Positions 1-12,848 of a stretch of 64,000 nt of DNA are shown one piece after another. Source of the DNA: Omphalotus guepiniiformis (lineage: Eukaryota; Basidiomycota; Agaricomycetes; Agaricales; Omphalotaceae); assembly GCA_028554645.1 (NCBI GenBank), contig JAQOOI010000017.1, positions 1,240,001 to 1,304,000 on the forward strand. The letters are read 5' to 3'. Each line of letters opens with the position of its first letter. The first letter of the stretch is position 1. Under the pieces are notes generated by a model that searched no databases, was not told the origin of the DNA, and was given only the letters and a program-made list of their open reading frames with translations. The position numbers and the translations under genes are program-made.

Positions 1-3000
1 AACAATATTCATTCCAGAATTTCAGTTCGTTCCCGTGGCGAGTTTTGCTTCTTCAATATTATCTTCCCGGGACCACCCTACTTTAGTAATAGGTGCTCTG
101 CAGTTGGTTGATTTACTGTTGGGGAAAACGCCACTCTTATATAAGCCGGCTTTCCGTCGAGAAGGTGTTTTCCATGAGATCGAGACTCTTGCAGCTCGAA
201 CACTAACCTCATCCAAATCGAAGGAGAAAGCGGACAAAGAAAAGGACAAAGACTCCTCCGAAGCTGGATCCGCCCCTGATTTGGGTACTGGCATCGCCAC
301 CCCAGTGTCTTCTGCTGCCCCCACAATACCAGGCTATAGAAAGTTGACGTCACTCTCCCTCGAGCCCGAGGATGCTATTACTTTGCGTGCTCGTATCATC
401 AAATTCAAACATCTTTCGGGTGATGAGCATACGGATGGGGACAATACTCTTGAGGGTTTACGCAGTCTTGTCGACCGTCTTAATGTCCGAGATGCCTCTG
501 AACAGGAGTTGTCAGAGGCTTTGTGGGATCTCACGACACTTTTTGCTTCTCCTCATACTTCCGTCTCTAGTTTTGAGCTACTGCAAAGCGGCGTTGTAGA
601 TGGCTTGCTTCAATTTGCCACTGACAGTGATCGCAAGGGTGCGTATTCTTAACTGTACTGATTCTTGGAGTACTGACCGCTGTTGATAGTCAACGTTACT
701 CGCCGAAAGGAGTTACTGCTTGACTCTCTTGTCAGTAGGCGAAACAAAATCATGCCCAACTCGCAGACTCCTTTTACTACGTTTGTGAAGAAGCTGCAAG
801 AGAGTCTCACAAGAATGGAGTCGTTTGAAGTGGTGACAGTTTCTCAAGGATCCGATGGTAAGACGCGAGTTCCTTGATTGTGTTCCGTGACATTCAGACA
901 GTGTTTTCTAGATTCAAAACGGAGCTCTCCTTCCTTGTTAGCACGTCAGCTCCGACTTCGCCTAGTGGCAGAAGACGATTCTGGCATTCCGCGTAACCTA
1001 CACAACATCGTCGTCTCCATACATGCCATCGCCACCTTTCAAGCCCTCCATGACTACCTCCGACCTCGTGTCGCAGGCTTGCTTGGCGGTGGCTCACGGC
1101 TATCAGGAATGCTTGCTGCCCTCGCAGCATCAGGCTTCACCAGTTCGTCCTCAAGAGGCAATGCTGGCGAACCTGGTCGTACGGATTCTGCTCTACCACC
1201 TGTTCCTACATCGGATTCAGCATCAACGCCTCACGTGGGCAGTTCCTCAAATGCCTCGACTTCAAGTTCGGCAAGCGCTCCTGTAACTCGGCGTCGAAGT
1301 CAGCGATTAAGTGCAAAGAGAACTTCGACAGAAATAGATGCACAGGCTGAAACCTCCTTAGCTGGTGCCGATTCTGTCGCGTCCGCATCAGAAATGCCGC
1401 CAGCGCCTGCACCACCAGAGTCGGCCGCCAGTGAAACAGTCTTGGACTCTGAGATGCAAGCAGACTTCACTGATGACGAGGTTGATGCCGAAGTTTTCGA
1501 CGAGGAAGAAGTTGATCCTGACACGTCAATATCTGATAAGACAATCACACTTGCAGTCGCAGAAGGTAGAATGTTCTCGTCATCGTTGGTCGAGAACCAC
1601 TAAATTTTCTATTTCAATAGATGGCTCTAAAGTCGAGGCACAAACTCCCGATGGGACCCGTGTAGCCACCCCCAATCCAAATGCATCTCTAAAGGAAGGG
1701 TCTATCTCGTCACGACCCACTTCGACATCACGACCTTCATACGCTGCGGCATTGAAGACAAAACCGACTGATTGGCATCTGGAGTTCGCTATGGACGATC
1801 ATGTCCTACCCTTGGACCTTACGATTTATGGGGCAATCCATCAACACGAAATGAGAAAGAAGGCGGGACCCTTACCATCTAGCCTTTTGTGGCAAGGCAT
1901 ATACACTGTCAAATTCAAGAAAGTCGCTGGTCCTCCACCTGTCTCTGATAGTAAGTATCATATCGTCTCTCGACTCCTTTAACTAATCTTGAATCAACAG
2001 ATGGTGCAGAAGCAAGTACCAAACCTCGATCCTCTACTCCGCCCCTCTCTTCCCTCCCGGAGGACGCCCCACATGCAAAGATTCTCCGTCTGCTCCGCGT
2101 CTTGCACCAGTTGAATACTCTTGAGGCAGAGCGCTCCGGGCTAGGTGTCGACAAGCGAAATCTCCCGGAGACCGCCTTTGTGAACAATAAGCTCACTGCG
2201 AAACTGACCCGACAATTGGAAGAGCCGATGATCGTAGCTAGGTGAGTAGATCGTGTTGTATTGTAGTTCATCTCACTCACATGTCCCTCAGTTCATGTTT
2301 GCCTGATTGGGCTCTTGATCTTCCTCAGCACTTCCCATTCCTCTTTCCGTTTGCTACTCGTTACAATTTCTTGCAGTCGACTTCATTTGGCTATGCCCGT
2401 CTGATTTTGAAATGGCAAAGTCAACAAAGTCGTGGCCAAGACAGTTCTAGACGGGATGATGGCATAGGCTTCCTTGGACGACTGCAGAGACAGAAAGTGC
2501 GTATATCTCGAAAGCACATTTTAGAATCTGCGGTCAAAGTCTTCGAGCTATATGGTTCATCTTCGTCGGTTTTGGAAGTGGAGTACTTCGAGGAAGTGGG
2601 TACCGGATTAGGTCCTACGCTAGAATTTTATTCCCTTGTTTCCAAGGAATTCGCCAGAAAGGATTTAAAGATATGGAGGGATTCTGACCACACGAGTTCG
2701 AGCCCTTTTGTGAACAGTCCTTTGGGTTTCTATCCTGCGCCAATCAGCTCGGAGGATATGGCAAGTGACGACGGCCAGTGGGTGTCATTATTCAAATCCT
2801 TCGTGTTAGGTCACACTAAGCTTGTTTTGTCAGAAAACGCACCCATATTTTCCGAGTAATCGGTCAATTTGTTGCAAAGGCTATGCTTGACTCCCGCATA
2901 ATTGACCTTTCGTTCAACAAAATTTTCCTCAAACTTGTATTAGGAGAAGAGGTACCCTTGACTATTGCAGCTCTAAAGGTAATTCTTTTCGTCTTGTGCC

Positions 3001-3971
3001 CCTAGTTTGACACTGAGGCGAAGTATGATCATAACAGCTTGTCGACATGGACATGGCAAATTCCTTGACAAAGCTTCTGAACATCGCAGCTGGAAATCAT
3101 CAGCCAACTGACAAGGTGTGTAACCAGGTCTTCACTTTTCTATGTCGTTGTGACCTATTATTCGCAGCTGGCCAAAAAGCTAGCTTTGGTTGAACCTGTC
3201 AACATTGAGGATCTTTCTCTTGACTTCACACTGCCCGGATTCGATATTGAACTAAGAGTAAGTCAGTTTGTATCTTACAGACTATTTGTCCTGACCTATT
3301 CTCAAGACCCGGAGGCAGGGAGATCCCAGTGACATCTGAGAATGTGCATGAATACGTCCAAGAAGTTCTTGATGCCATCCTTGGCAAAGGTAGCATGTTG
3401 CAAGCGAAAGCATTCCGCGAAGGATTTTCAAAGGTGTTCCCTATTACCGATCTGCAAGCATTTTCTGTCGATGAGCTTGTGGTGTTGTTCGGTAACGCAG
3501 ATGAAGACTGGAGTGTTGAAAGTGAGTGGCAATGAATCATACTCGAGGCAAATCAGTAATATGGGTCATAGCTCTTGGCGAAGCACTTAAAGCAGACCAT
3601 GGTTTCAATCCAGAGAGTCGAGCAATTCGGGATCTGATCGATATTCTCACTGAGTACGACGCTCCCACTCGCCGTGATTTCTTACAGTTCATCACAGGCA
3701 GTCCCAAGCTGCCCATTGGTGGTAAGTTGTTTGATCTTGCTTTTGTTGGTCTCGAGAAGGCTCACAGCTCTCAGGTTTCCGTGGCCTCAACCCGTCCTTG
3801 ACTGTGGTGAGAAAGCCGCATGAGGCGCCACTGACGGCAGACGATTATCTGCCCAGTGTGATGACTTGTGTCAACTATCTCAAACTTCCAGAATATAGCT
3901 CGAAATCAGTGATGAAAGAAAAGCTGCGGATCGCAATGAAGGAGGGTGTTGGCAGTTTCCATCTGTCTTGA
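1..3971 (+). CDS. UFD4: HECT E3 ubiquitin ligase, UFD4/TRIP12 type (5' partial)
   Basis: The reading frame is already open at the left edge, so the N-terminal armadillo-like part lies outside the window. I join about 12 exons; introns include 639-689, 858-911, 1566-1620, 1951-2000, 2242-2291, 2778-2833, 2979-3037, 3116-3167, 3522-3571 and 3722-3774. After a long Ser/Ala/acidic stretch the C-terminal third reads as a HECT domain: [13 protein letters not shown] around 2850, [11 protein letters not shown] around 3230, [11 protein letters not shown] around 3340. The catalytic cysteine is in [10 protein letters not shown] (codon 3867-3869) and the protein ends in the usual GSFHLS tail. Known role of the family: polyubiquitination in the ubiquitin-fusion-degradation pathway. 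The junction near 3258-3307 is irregular: the gapless protein needs removal of 50 nt between two AAGA copies, out of register with GT-AG; a canonical 41-nt intron (3266-3306) would add three residues. Confidence 0.9.
3254..3307 (+). repeat. Direct-repeat intron A in UFD4 (AAGA x2, 50-nt unit)
   Basis: AAGA occurs at 3254-3257 and 3304-3307. Removing one copy plus the intervening segment joins IEL to [10 protein letters not shown] without gap, as in TRIP12-type HECT domains. The donor-like GTAAGT starts at 3258 and the CTCAAG acceptor ends at 3306, so GT and AG are one base out of register and canonical splicing would shift the frame. Confidence 0.5.
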
Positions 3972-4173
3972 TTTGTTACTTTCAAACGTACTTAGTTCAT
4001 AGCTCTCATTCTGTACTGTACATCGACGTGTTATTTAGACTTAAAACATGTATCAAGTCATAGTCATACTGACACTCGAGCTCGGGGAAATTTACATTGG
4101 CATTACATAAGCAAACTAAGATGCAGACTTGAATTCGCAGCTTGGTCAGGTAACCTCTCTTCTCTGCTCAGTC

Positions 4174-4760
4174 ATGTCAAAGCACCACCCAGGTAAGTGC
4201 AATGCTATTGCTCTATACGCTGACTCTGATAAACCCAGATCTCATCATGTGTCGGCGTCAGCCAGGAATAGGTATGTGGCGCCTCCTCGTTGAAAGTGTT
4301 CCCTGTCTTACCAGGCTTTTTCCTCAGCTATAGGACGTCTCTGTGAAAAATGCGACGGGAAATGGTGAGGATATACTATCTCTCTAGCTTCTTATCTCAT
4401 GTACAAGCTTCTCAGTCCTGTCTGTGATTCGTACGTGAGACCAGAAACTCTGGTGCGAATTTGCGATGAGTGTAATTTCGGTACTTACGGGGGACGATGT
4501 ATAATTTGTGGGTCACCTGGTGCGTAGAGCATAGCAATTTGTGTTCTTTCTTCAGCTAATTGTAACAGGAATTTCGGACGCGTACTATTGTGCGGAGTGC
4601 ACACGCCTTGAGAAAGATCGCGATGGTTGTCCTAAGATTGTCAATCTTGGTGCTAGCAGAACGGACCTATTCTATGAACGTCGCCGTTTAGGTGAGACTG
4701 TCTTCTCTGTATTCTTCAATGTATCTGACACGGCTGCTACTAGGTTTCAAGAAGGGTTAA
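4174..4760 (+). CDS. RDS3: RDS3/PHF5A, SF3b subunit of the U2 snRNP
   Basis: Six exons (4174-4192, 4239-4271, 4328-4364, 4416-4519, 4569-4691, 4744-4760) give exactly 110 residues, the length of human PHF5A. The product begins MSKHHPDLIMC and keeps the CxxC pairs of the three-knot zinc fold (CEKC, CPVC, CDEC, CIIC, CAEC), then [13 protein letters not shown] and DLFYERR, ending GFKKG. The family is a small core subunit of SF3b that binds the branch-site region of U2 snRNP and is the site of several splicing inhibitors. All five introns are canonical GT-AG and 46-56 nt long. It follows UFD4 on the same strand with 202 bp between them. Confidence 0.97.
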
Positions 4761-4863
4761 AATCAAAAAGCTGGCAAGTAATAATGACTTGTTATATCCG
4801 ATTGATGTATGGTAGAGTGCAACACAGCAATACGTGAAATGTTTGGACAGTACAAAGAATAAA

Positions 4864-7800
4864 TCAACAGTATACAGGATATGGTATTACAGGAGGGCTT
4901 CCTCCAGGATTGTCTAATTCGGCAACTACCCTGTTGAAATAACATCAATATGACATTCTCGAAATTGAACCAAAATCTACTCACTTCAATGCTTGCATAT
5001 CAATCTGTGAAACAGCAGGCTTAGAAAAATTGAACATGGAATGAATCAAGGAACCTTACCGTCGACTTAAAAACAATAAAAACATGCCTGTCATTATGCG
5101 TGTCCATTGCTTCACAGCTATCGCACAAATCGAGACCACAATAGGCACACCGAAACCACGCCCCGGGTATGCAAGTCATGCAGCGGTCGCATACGGCCGA
5201 GCTATGAACCAACGATTCTAGGTATTCTGTGAAACCAACCTTGAGTAAAACTCGAACCTAAGCGGCGTGCAAGCACGTACCAGCTGGTTTACTGTCATTA
5301 TATGCTGCTGGACGTGGACCGGCAGGAGTCTTATATCTTACAGCGCAGCCTCGTTACTGTTACGTTCCAGATAGATGATGGAGAACTTACAGTATCGGAA
5401 TCATGGGATAGGGTGATTCGAGGGGACGGTTAACGGGACGGGGAAGTTTGAAAAACGCATGATGTGGGTCGTGCAACACGTAGGAGCGTTCTTCGCATCT
5501 TGCACACTAACTTTAAATCAATACCTTGCTGGTCCAGCATTGGATATTGGCTTACTAAGTTGTAGCCCAGTGTTGAAGATGGGCAATTTGCGCACTGATA
5601 CCGTACGCCCACTATTGGCTGTTAGCCCAAAAGCGAATCAGAAAAAGGGTACGTGGTGCAAGAGCATAACACACTGCTTACTTGCGAACAGCCATTGCAT
5701 AAGATACCATGTTCATCTTCTTGCTGCTCCAACGGATGAGCACCTCTAGAACCAACAACAGTGCGCGCGTACGACGATATCTCTGAGTTCGCTTTGGATC
5801 TTGGCCCAGAACGATTGACATTTGCGGGATCCCGCGTCCACAGATGTATTGCCTTCCGACTGACGGTTTGTACCTAAAGCAGCAGTAAGGAAAGCAGCCA
5901 GAAGATAGAAACAAAAATGCCAGTACCTCGTTGCTTTCCAGTGGATACGGGATCTGTCATGACATGAGATGAACATCTGCGCAGTTCTTACGATCTGGAA
6001 TTTACCTTTATCAAGATATGAGATGAATTGTGTCCTACATCATCTGAGTCAAGATTTCCTGGCAAACCTGCCGATTCACAGTTTGAACAGATATCAACCG
6101 AATCGCAGATCGCGCAGTGAAATCGTGCTCCGACAATGTCAAGTAGACAGCTGAGGCGCAGTATCATCAGTCACTGTTACAAATCATACATTGCGGATGA
6201 CATACTGCGCGCACTTGACGCCCGGATGTACCATGGCTGAAAAAAAGAAGTATTAGCCTCGCGGTTAAATGCTCAAGTGTTGATACTTTACATTGTTCTT
6301 CTGGGGGATCTCGAGAAAGGAATTCAGGATCGCTTTGGGCGCGAACTAACTTGTCTGGTACCATCAGAAATGCGTGTGACGGATGTAAGTCGTGCACTTG
6401 ACTGGAAGGTAGTATAAGTCAACCTGCGTCATAGTCTTGCTTGCAGTTGTCTCACCTGTAGCAAGCTCTGCACAAGTAATGCTTCAAACAAGAAGCGCAC
6501 TTGTATGCTTTGCGCAAAGGGGTTATCACGCCACAGGCTGAACAATTGGCTGTAGTCGAGTCATCCTGCTCTGGAGAGAACTATTAGCCTGGACGAAATC
6601 AGGAAGTGAGCTGACATACCGACATCTTCCCATCCACCGTGGCCCCACATCTTCTCCAGATACGCATGCCGTAATTGACCTTTCTGTTTGGGGGCTGCCC
6701 TCCTCCACTGCAGAGCGCGCTGTGCATCATCTGGAGACGAAGGAGAGCTATTTACAGTCGGTGATGATCCTGGGGCAATGCCGGCCTCGATAGCATGGGT
6801 AACACCTGCAGACTCTAGACAATTGGGACAGAGCTCGTAGCCTGTCTCTTTGCGCTTGGGACCAGGAACGGTCAAAGTGGAACTGCTTGAAGACTCGTTT
6901 AGATTGGGCAGTGACGGCAGAGGCCTATAGCCTTTCGAAGAGTAAGCCAAGTCGCTACTACCCACGAAAGTTTGAGACGAGCTCGAGAAAGAGGGTGATG
7001 ATCCAGACGTGTAAACATAATTGCGAGGACGTGGGGGGTAAGTGATTGCAGACCCTGTAGAATCCTTGAACTTGCCCTTATTCAGGTCAAACGATAGACC
7101 GGGCTCCTTTTCCCCGCAAGTAGAGCAAACGTATTTCATAGAATCCAGAACGGTCCCACATTCAGAGCAATCCGTTAGGTTCTCTAGCCCTGGAGGTGGG
7201 ATGGGAATATACTGCAGGAGTTCAGGCGGTATGATGGTGTCAAGTGAGGGGTCTGAGTGATGGGTTTGAAGAGCTGGCTTTTGAGGACGTGGTTCGTTCA
7301 CAGCAATCTGCTGCGCAGCGAGCCAGTAGAGATGTCTTGATGTAGGACGCAGCTTTCCATTGACTCCTTCGTCAATACTAAGGTCCGGCTCGAAACCCAC
7401 ATCATCATGAGTCTGCGACGCACTTGAAGACCCAATCGTGTATGAATAGTAGTACTTTCCACGAGGATCTCGCTCTAGTGCCAGATCACCAAGCTGATCT
7501 TCGTTCTCAAACATATCTGAAGCTCCATTTGATATTGAAGGTTCAGGTAGCACTCCTAGCTTGGACCGAATTGCCCGCTCATTCTGATCTTTCAGCCAGG
7601 CTGCCCCGCGGTCATCTCCAGCTATAGGGTCATAATCTATACTTGAGGAGTCATCCTGTAACGCTTCCTCGATCTTCAAGCGTTCGAACACGGCAGAGGG
7701 ATCATCTGGGTATCGAATAGAAACATGTTCTTTGTATGCACCAGAGAAAGGATCATTGCTTCTATCACTGCTTTTAGAGGTTGAAGGCGTATTCCCAGTA

Positions 7801-8454
7801 GATCTCGAGTGTGAACGATTTGTTGATCGCGAGAGAGCGTCCCATGACGACTCGCCTGACAGCTGCGATGCACGCTCGTTCGGAGGCATAAGGCTACCTC
7901 TGGCAGAAGTCCCCATCGTGTCTCGAGAGCTGACAGTGACAGAGTCATCATCAGGCACTACTGATGGTGCACCCAATGAGAAAGACATTTGACTTCCGTT
8001 CCTATTCTGATATTCATCCAAGCTGGCGAGTGAACCAGTATCGGATAGACTGGGCCCATCGTAATCAACAGAGATTTGGACACGTAATGTTATTTTACGG
8101 CTACCAAAGCTGCGACCAGAGAGAATAGAGGCAGCAGATGATAAGGGGGCGTCGTCTGCACCAGCATGGAAATATTGTATGGCTTCAGTCAGATCGTCGT
8201 CGGTGGTTATATCCGTAATCTCCCCATCATCGTCTTTGTATGCAATTGCATACGCCGATGCAGAAAGCGAGAAACATTGCTCTACCTAAATAGAAGTCCT
8301 TTCACCGACCATGAAATCACACAAAAGGCAAGTAACACACCTTGTGCCGCAACAGACTATATGTACAATTCCGAGCTGAATTGAAGGTGATCCTCTTGTT
8401 CCAACGATCAAAGGTGCATTTGACGATAAGAGGTTTGTCTGGACGATTGTACAT
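4864..8454 (-). CDS. PB1 domain protein with five ZZ zinc fingers (NBR1/p62-like candidate autophagy receptor)
   Basis: About 14 exons read from ATG at 8454 to stop at 4864 give roughly 900 residues. The N-terminus is a PB1 domain: a conserved Lys in IVKCTF and the acidic KDDDGEITDITTDDDL loop. A long Ser-rich linker follows, then five ZZ-type fingers: CSECG...CSTCG...CPNC (interrupted by about 90 residues), CSACG...CASC...CRAC, CAHC...CAIC...CSNC, CNGC...CANC...CARC and CDRC...CAYC...CDSC. The combination PB1 + ZZ is that of NBR1/p62 cargo receptors; no four-tryptophan (FW) domain is visible. Between fingers 1 and 2 lies WEDVEQDD, which fits an Atg8-interacting motif. Selective-autophagy function is inference. 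Divergent from the acetyltransferase gene, 139 bp apart. Confidence 0.85.
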
Positions 8455-8593
8455 TGAAAACGCAAAAGGTTTGAACGCGCTATGCTGAGTAAAACATTTA
8501 CGAATAAATACACAGAGGAAGGGTGAGCGAATTGCGCAGCAACACGACCTTCCTTACATAACGTTTCAGAGTTCATGCAACTTGAACTTGAAT

Positions 8594-9979
8594 ATGTCAG
8601 AAACTCTCAAGTCTGCTGGTGAGTTACAGTAATTTCGCTACCAGTAACCTTTTTTGAATATTCTCCTTCCAGGTTTACTGGAGCATTATCACATCGCACG
8701 GCACTCGTTGGGATTTGATTCTTGTATAATCGGTGCTGCAAAATACGAGCATCCCGGCGGCGTCAAACTTGAAAAGCAAATACTGTATCCAGCTCTAACG
8801 GCACTAATAGAGAAGCATGCTGCTTTAGGTGCTCGTATTACCGATGAAGATTCTGCTGCGCCAAAGTTTGCCCGCCTGGATACTATTGATCTCTCCAAAG
8901 TAGTTCATTATGCAGACAAAGCGCAGTCTCTGACGGATGTCATGGAAGCTGAATTCCAGCAACCCTTCAACACTACACTTGATCTGCCACTGTGGCGCAT
9001 CACCGTTGTAGAAGATACGGTGGTGTTCGCAGCTCATCATGCCATATGTGACGGGTTAAGTCTTGTCGCGTTTCATCGCGAACTGCTCAATGCTCTCAGT
9101 TCGTTGGATCCGACTACTACTACTGAACCCTCGGAAAACATTGCTGTACCTAAAACAACGACGATGATCAGCCCTCTCGAATCCTTTATCGACGTGTCTC
9201 CGTCTTGGTGGACCGTCATCTGTGAGGTTGCTAAACTCTTCATCCCCACTTCCTGGACTGCCAAAGCATCCGCTTGGACTGGCAAGAAAATCACAACTCA
9301 TCCGTCCTTAAAGACACGGGTCAACGTGATGCAATTTTCAGCCCAAGAAGTCCGTCTTCTCACCGAAATTTGCAGGGCTCATCGGGCAACATTAACATCA
9401 GCTCTGAACGTCCTGGCCGTTTCCGTTTTATCTGGTGTCATAAGCGCACCTCCGTATGCCTCTCCCGACATCAGGCGCATTCACTCGACCATTCCAGTCT
9501 CTGTTAGACCGCAATGCGGGACTCCTAGTGATGCTTTCTGTGATCATGTCTCCTCTTACAATTACTATCCCACTATAAACCCCAACTTCTCATGGGACGA
9601 CGCATGGAATCTGACTACGACTCTTCGTACTCAATCAAGCACAATCGCCGCACGCGTTGGACTGCTGCGATTACTCTTTGGCCAATACAAGAGTTACTTG
9701 CAGAAGCAACTGGGTGGAAAGCGGGAGTGTGGTTTGGAACTTTCGAATTTGGGTTATTTCCAATCATCAGCCTGTGGTGGAGGTTGGATTATCAGTACTT
9801 TGTGTTTTGCACAATGTAACATCATCCTGGGTGCTGCCATTAATATCAATGTTGCAACTGCACCGAGCGGTATTATGACTATCACAGTCACTTGCTCACC
9901 AGACACTGTTGACGAAGAAATTGTGGACACATTCACTTCACGTTTCCAGGAAGAAATTGAAAACTTAACACGATCTTAA
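8594..9979 (+). CDS. Alcohol O-acetyltransferase-like (AATase, BAHD-like fold)
   Basis: Two exons (8594-8618 and 8673-9979) encode 443 residues. The sequence carries the acyl-transferase motif HHAICDG (HxxxDG, around 9036) in a condensation/AATase-type fold, preceded by FNTTLDLPLWRI and followed near the end by LELSNLGYF and IINVATAPSG-like strands. Families with this arrangement use an acyl-CoA to esterify alcohols or related acceptors; the substrate cannot be read from the sequence. The short first exon encodes only MSETLKSA. The intron has a normal GTGAGT donor and a CCAG acceptor. Confidence 0.8.
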
Positions 9980-10194
9980 TACATTTAGTTTTACATACAG
10001 CCAAATAGTAGTCATTAGCATGACAAAATGGTTAACACAGACTATTCTGCAGATACAATCGTCTCCAACTCAGTAAATATATGGTTTTATATCCTAAAAA
10101 ATTTTCTAACAGCACAAGAATGATACCAAATCGAATGAAAACGTCTCAAAGCGCGAACAAAGTCCCTTGTAAATGGAAAGAAATGATTTTTTCG

Positions 10195-12848
10195 TCAATG
10201 ACCAGATTCACCTCCTATGCTGGATGCGCTGCCTAGCGTGATTGCAAAATCGTTCGAGATGGAAGTGGCTCCACTACCTCTGCGGAATCGATTTCCGCGG
10301 GCAGCATGAAGCAATTGAGGTTGATATTTGGATTGAGGAGGCATGGAGTGAGAGCGCAATGATGGATTACTATTCAATAATTAATCAGAATCGCATGAAA
10401 CATTTTATCTTACACAAATACGTACTTTGCAGCCAGTGTGGGACCGGTCGCCAGTCTCGCGAAATTACTCGGAAACAAAGGATTTCCGGGTGCACGATCA
10501 CCTACAGGATCGTACCCTGCATCCGACATTTCCTCATCGGTACTGCGCCCACCAGCATCACTGGTGGAATAAGAATATACATGCCTCATTGGCGACCCCG
10601 AATGATTCGAGCCTGCAATAGATCCCATTGACCCGGACCTCGCCAGACCAGACAGACTAAAGCTTCCGCTTGCACGTTTTTCTGAATTTGCTCGACTCAG
10701 AGATCTGGGACCAATCACAGGGGATGAGGAGACGCTCGAAGGACTAAGACCGAAGGATGTGAATGAGGGTGAACTAGGGAGGGAAATACGGAGACCATGG
10801 ATGTGAACTGAATCAGTCGGAGTGTTAGCTTTGGATTCTTCTTCTTTCTCCAATCCCTGATCCTTCGGCGCAGAGACATCTTCGCTTTGAGATTCATTCA
10901 GTTCCACCTCTTCCTCTTCCTCACCCTCCATAATATCACCAAGTCCACCGCCAGAGATGACACCGCCAGATTCATTGGGGGCGAGCGCAGCAGGAAGGGA
11001 GAGAGGGGGAGGATTCGCACCTGGTGAAGCTACAGACCGGGTGGCTGAAGGAGCATACAACGGCTCGATCGATAACTCGGAGAGATCAACGCTGAGGCCA
11101 GAAGGGCTCATTGCCTGCTGACACGGATATTCGTACGGCGAATAATCAGCACCCGGGACAATTGGGGGCAAATTGTGCTGAGTAAGGCGAGAACTCGCTA
11201 CCTCTGCCTCTGATCCTGGGATAGAAACAGGTTGCACTTGAGACTGAGGTCGACCGTCGCTGTCAAATGCATCTTGTGAATGTTTAGGTGTAGGAAGTTC
11301 CTGTGTAATCGTCGGAATACTAGTCGATGACAACACAGGTGTAGGCGATATCGTTGATTCACCCGATTGTGAAGAGTCCGAATCCGCTAGGTATGCTCGC
11401 TGTGCCTTGCTCAGCGCGCCGGGGCTTGTCGGAGAAATCAGCGATGTCCGCAATGCCGCATCTATTTGAGCGTGAAATTCCTCCTCCTTTCCTGATGAGG
11501 CGGACAGAGTAGTTCTTCCACTATGTTTCTCATACACCGGACTATCCATAATTGCGTCCCAATCATCCCAGTGACCTCTAGCCTTTCTGCCCAAATCTTC
11601 CACATCATCCGTTCTAGGTGTCTGAGGATGGATGATACCGCGTTCATCTTCGGATCCAGAACTTTCTTCAAATACATCAGCGTGCATTTGCAGATCTTCC
11701 AAATTAAAGTCAACGTCAAGCTCCGGTGGGACGCCCAAAGCTCCCTTCACACGTTCCCAAATAAGTTCGGATCGGGAAAAAATACATTTGCGTATGTGAG
11801 CTGCCCAAATCAAATCCGGCGCGTCATCGCGTGTCACAGTAGTGAGGTATGACAAGAGTTGGGTAAATGACCACGTTAGGGGATCTGAAGGAATATTGAG
11901 TGGAGATGAGAGAAGCGGCATTTTGAACGATAGATCAGGTGAAGAGGAAGAGTCTGGATTATCCACAAGAGAACTACCCGTAGCTGCGGAGTTAGGGCTC
12001 GAAGACGCAAGGGCATTTTTAGGAAAAGTTTGGCTCAAAAGGGCAAACAATTTTTTAGTCGGCGGAGAGGCGATGAGCGCGGCTACTTCAGAAGGTCTGT
12101 CAATGAAAGGAAGATAGACAGATGGTGGAAGAGGGGTGAATGTCGCTGGCATTGTACTACCACTTGTAGTTGATAATGCCGAGCTGGAAGGGGTCAATAT
12201 CGGAGATCGCGGTGATCTAGTACCTCCTAGACCATGAGGTGAGTGGGCTCTCTCAATTGGAAAGTACCCTGAACGAGGTGAGTGTGACTCAGGAGCATGA
12301 TGAGAAGTCGAAGATAGAGGTGCAGACGGAAAGTATTTCGGATTGACAGCATGATGGGCGAGATCGTACAACTGCTCAGGGGTAGGCCGAGGTTTGGTGC
12401 TGCGATGGCTTGACACGCCCCGATGAGGAGATGCTGAACGTAATCTTGGTGAAGAGGGTGATGGACTCCTCGCCGAATCTTTTGGAGGTCCTCCGAACGA
12501 CGAGAAAGCAAAACTCAGGCGAGGGCTACCGGACCCCACATTAGGAGCACCAGTTGTGCTGGCTTCAGAAGGCACGCTTCCACGTCTGCGATGAAACTTC
12601 TTCTGACCTGGTACTGGGGGATCCTGCAAGGAAATGGTGCTTTGCTCCTGAGTCGGTAGGACTTTGACGATTGTCAGAGTGCTAAACGACGAACGGTTCG
12701 GATTGAGATTGACTTCGGCGTGTTTGGCGTATGGATCAGAAGCACTGACAGAGCCTCTACGAGAGGAAAGGCGACGTCTAGGAGTAGTTGGAGAACAAGG
12801 CGAAGAGGCTTGGGACATGGTGGTTATGGTTGAAGGGAGAGGAGGCAA
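10195..12848 (-). CDS. Conserved-looking Ser/Pro-rich protein of unknown function
   Basis: Two exons (10426-12848 and 10195-10369, intron 10370-10425, GTACGT donor) give 865 residues. The protein is dominated by Ser, Pro and Thr with many SP/TP and basic clusters, typical of a disordered phosphoprotein. A more ordered stretch lies mid-protein: LPPSVYLPFIDRPSEVAAL, then DPLTWSFTQLLSYL and DAPDLIWAAHIRKCIF. An acidic run (EGEEEEEVEL) lies near residue 690. I do not recognise the family. A TATA-like element (TTTATATAAG on the coding strand, about 12862-12871) lies so close that the second ATG at 12818 (MSQAS) may be the real start. Confidence 0.75.
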
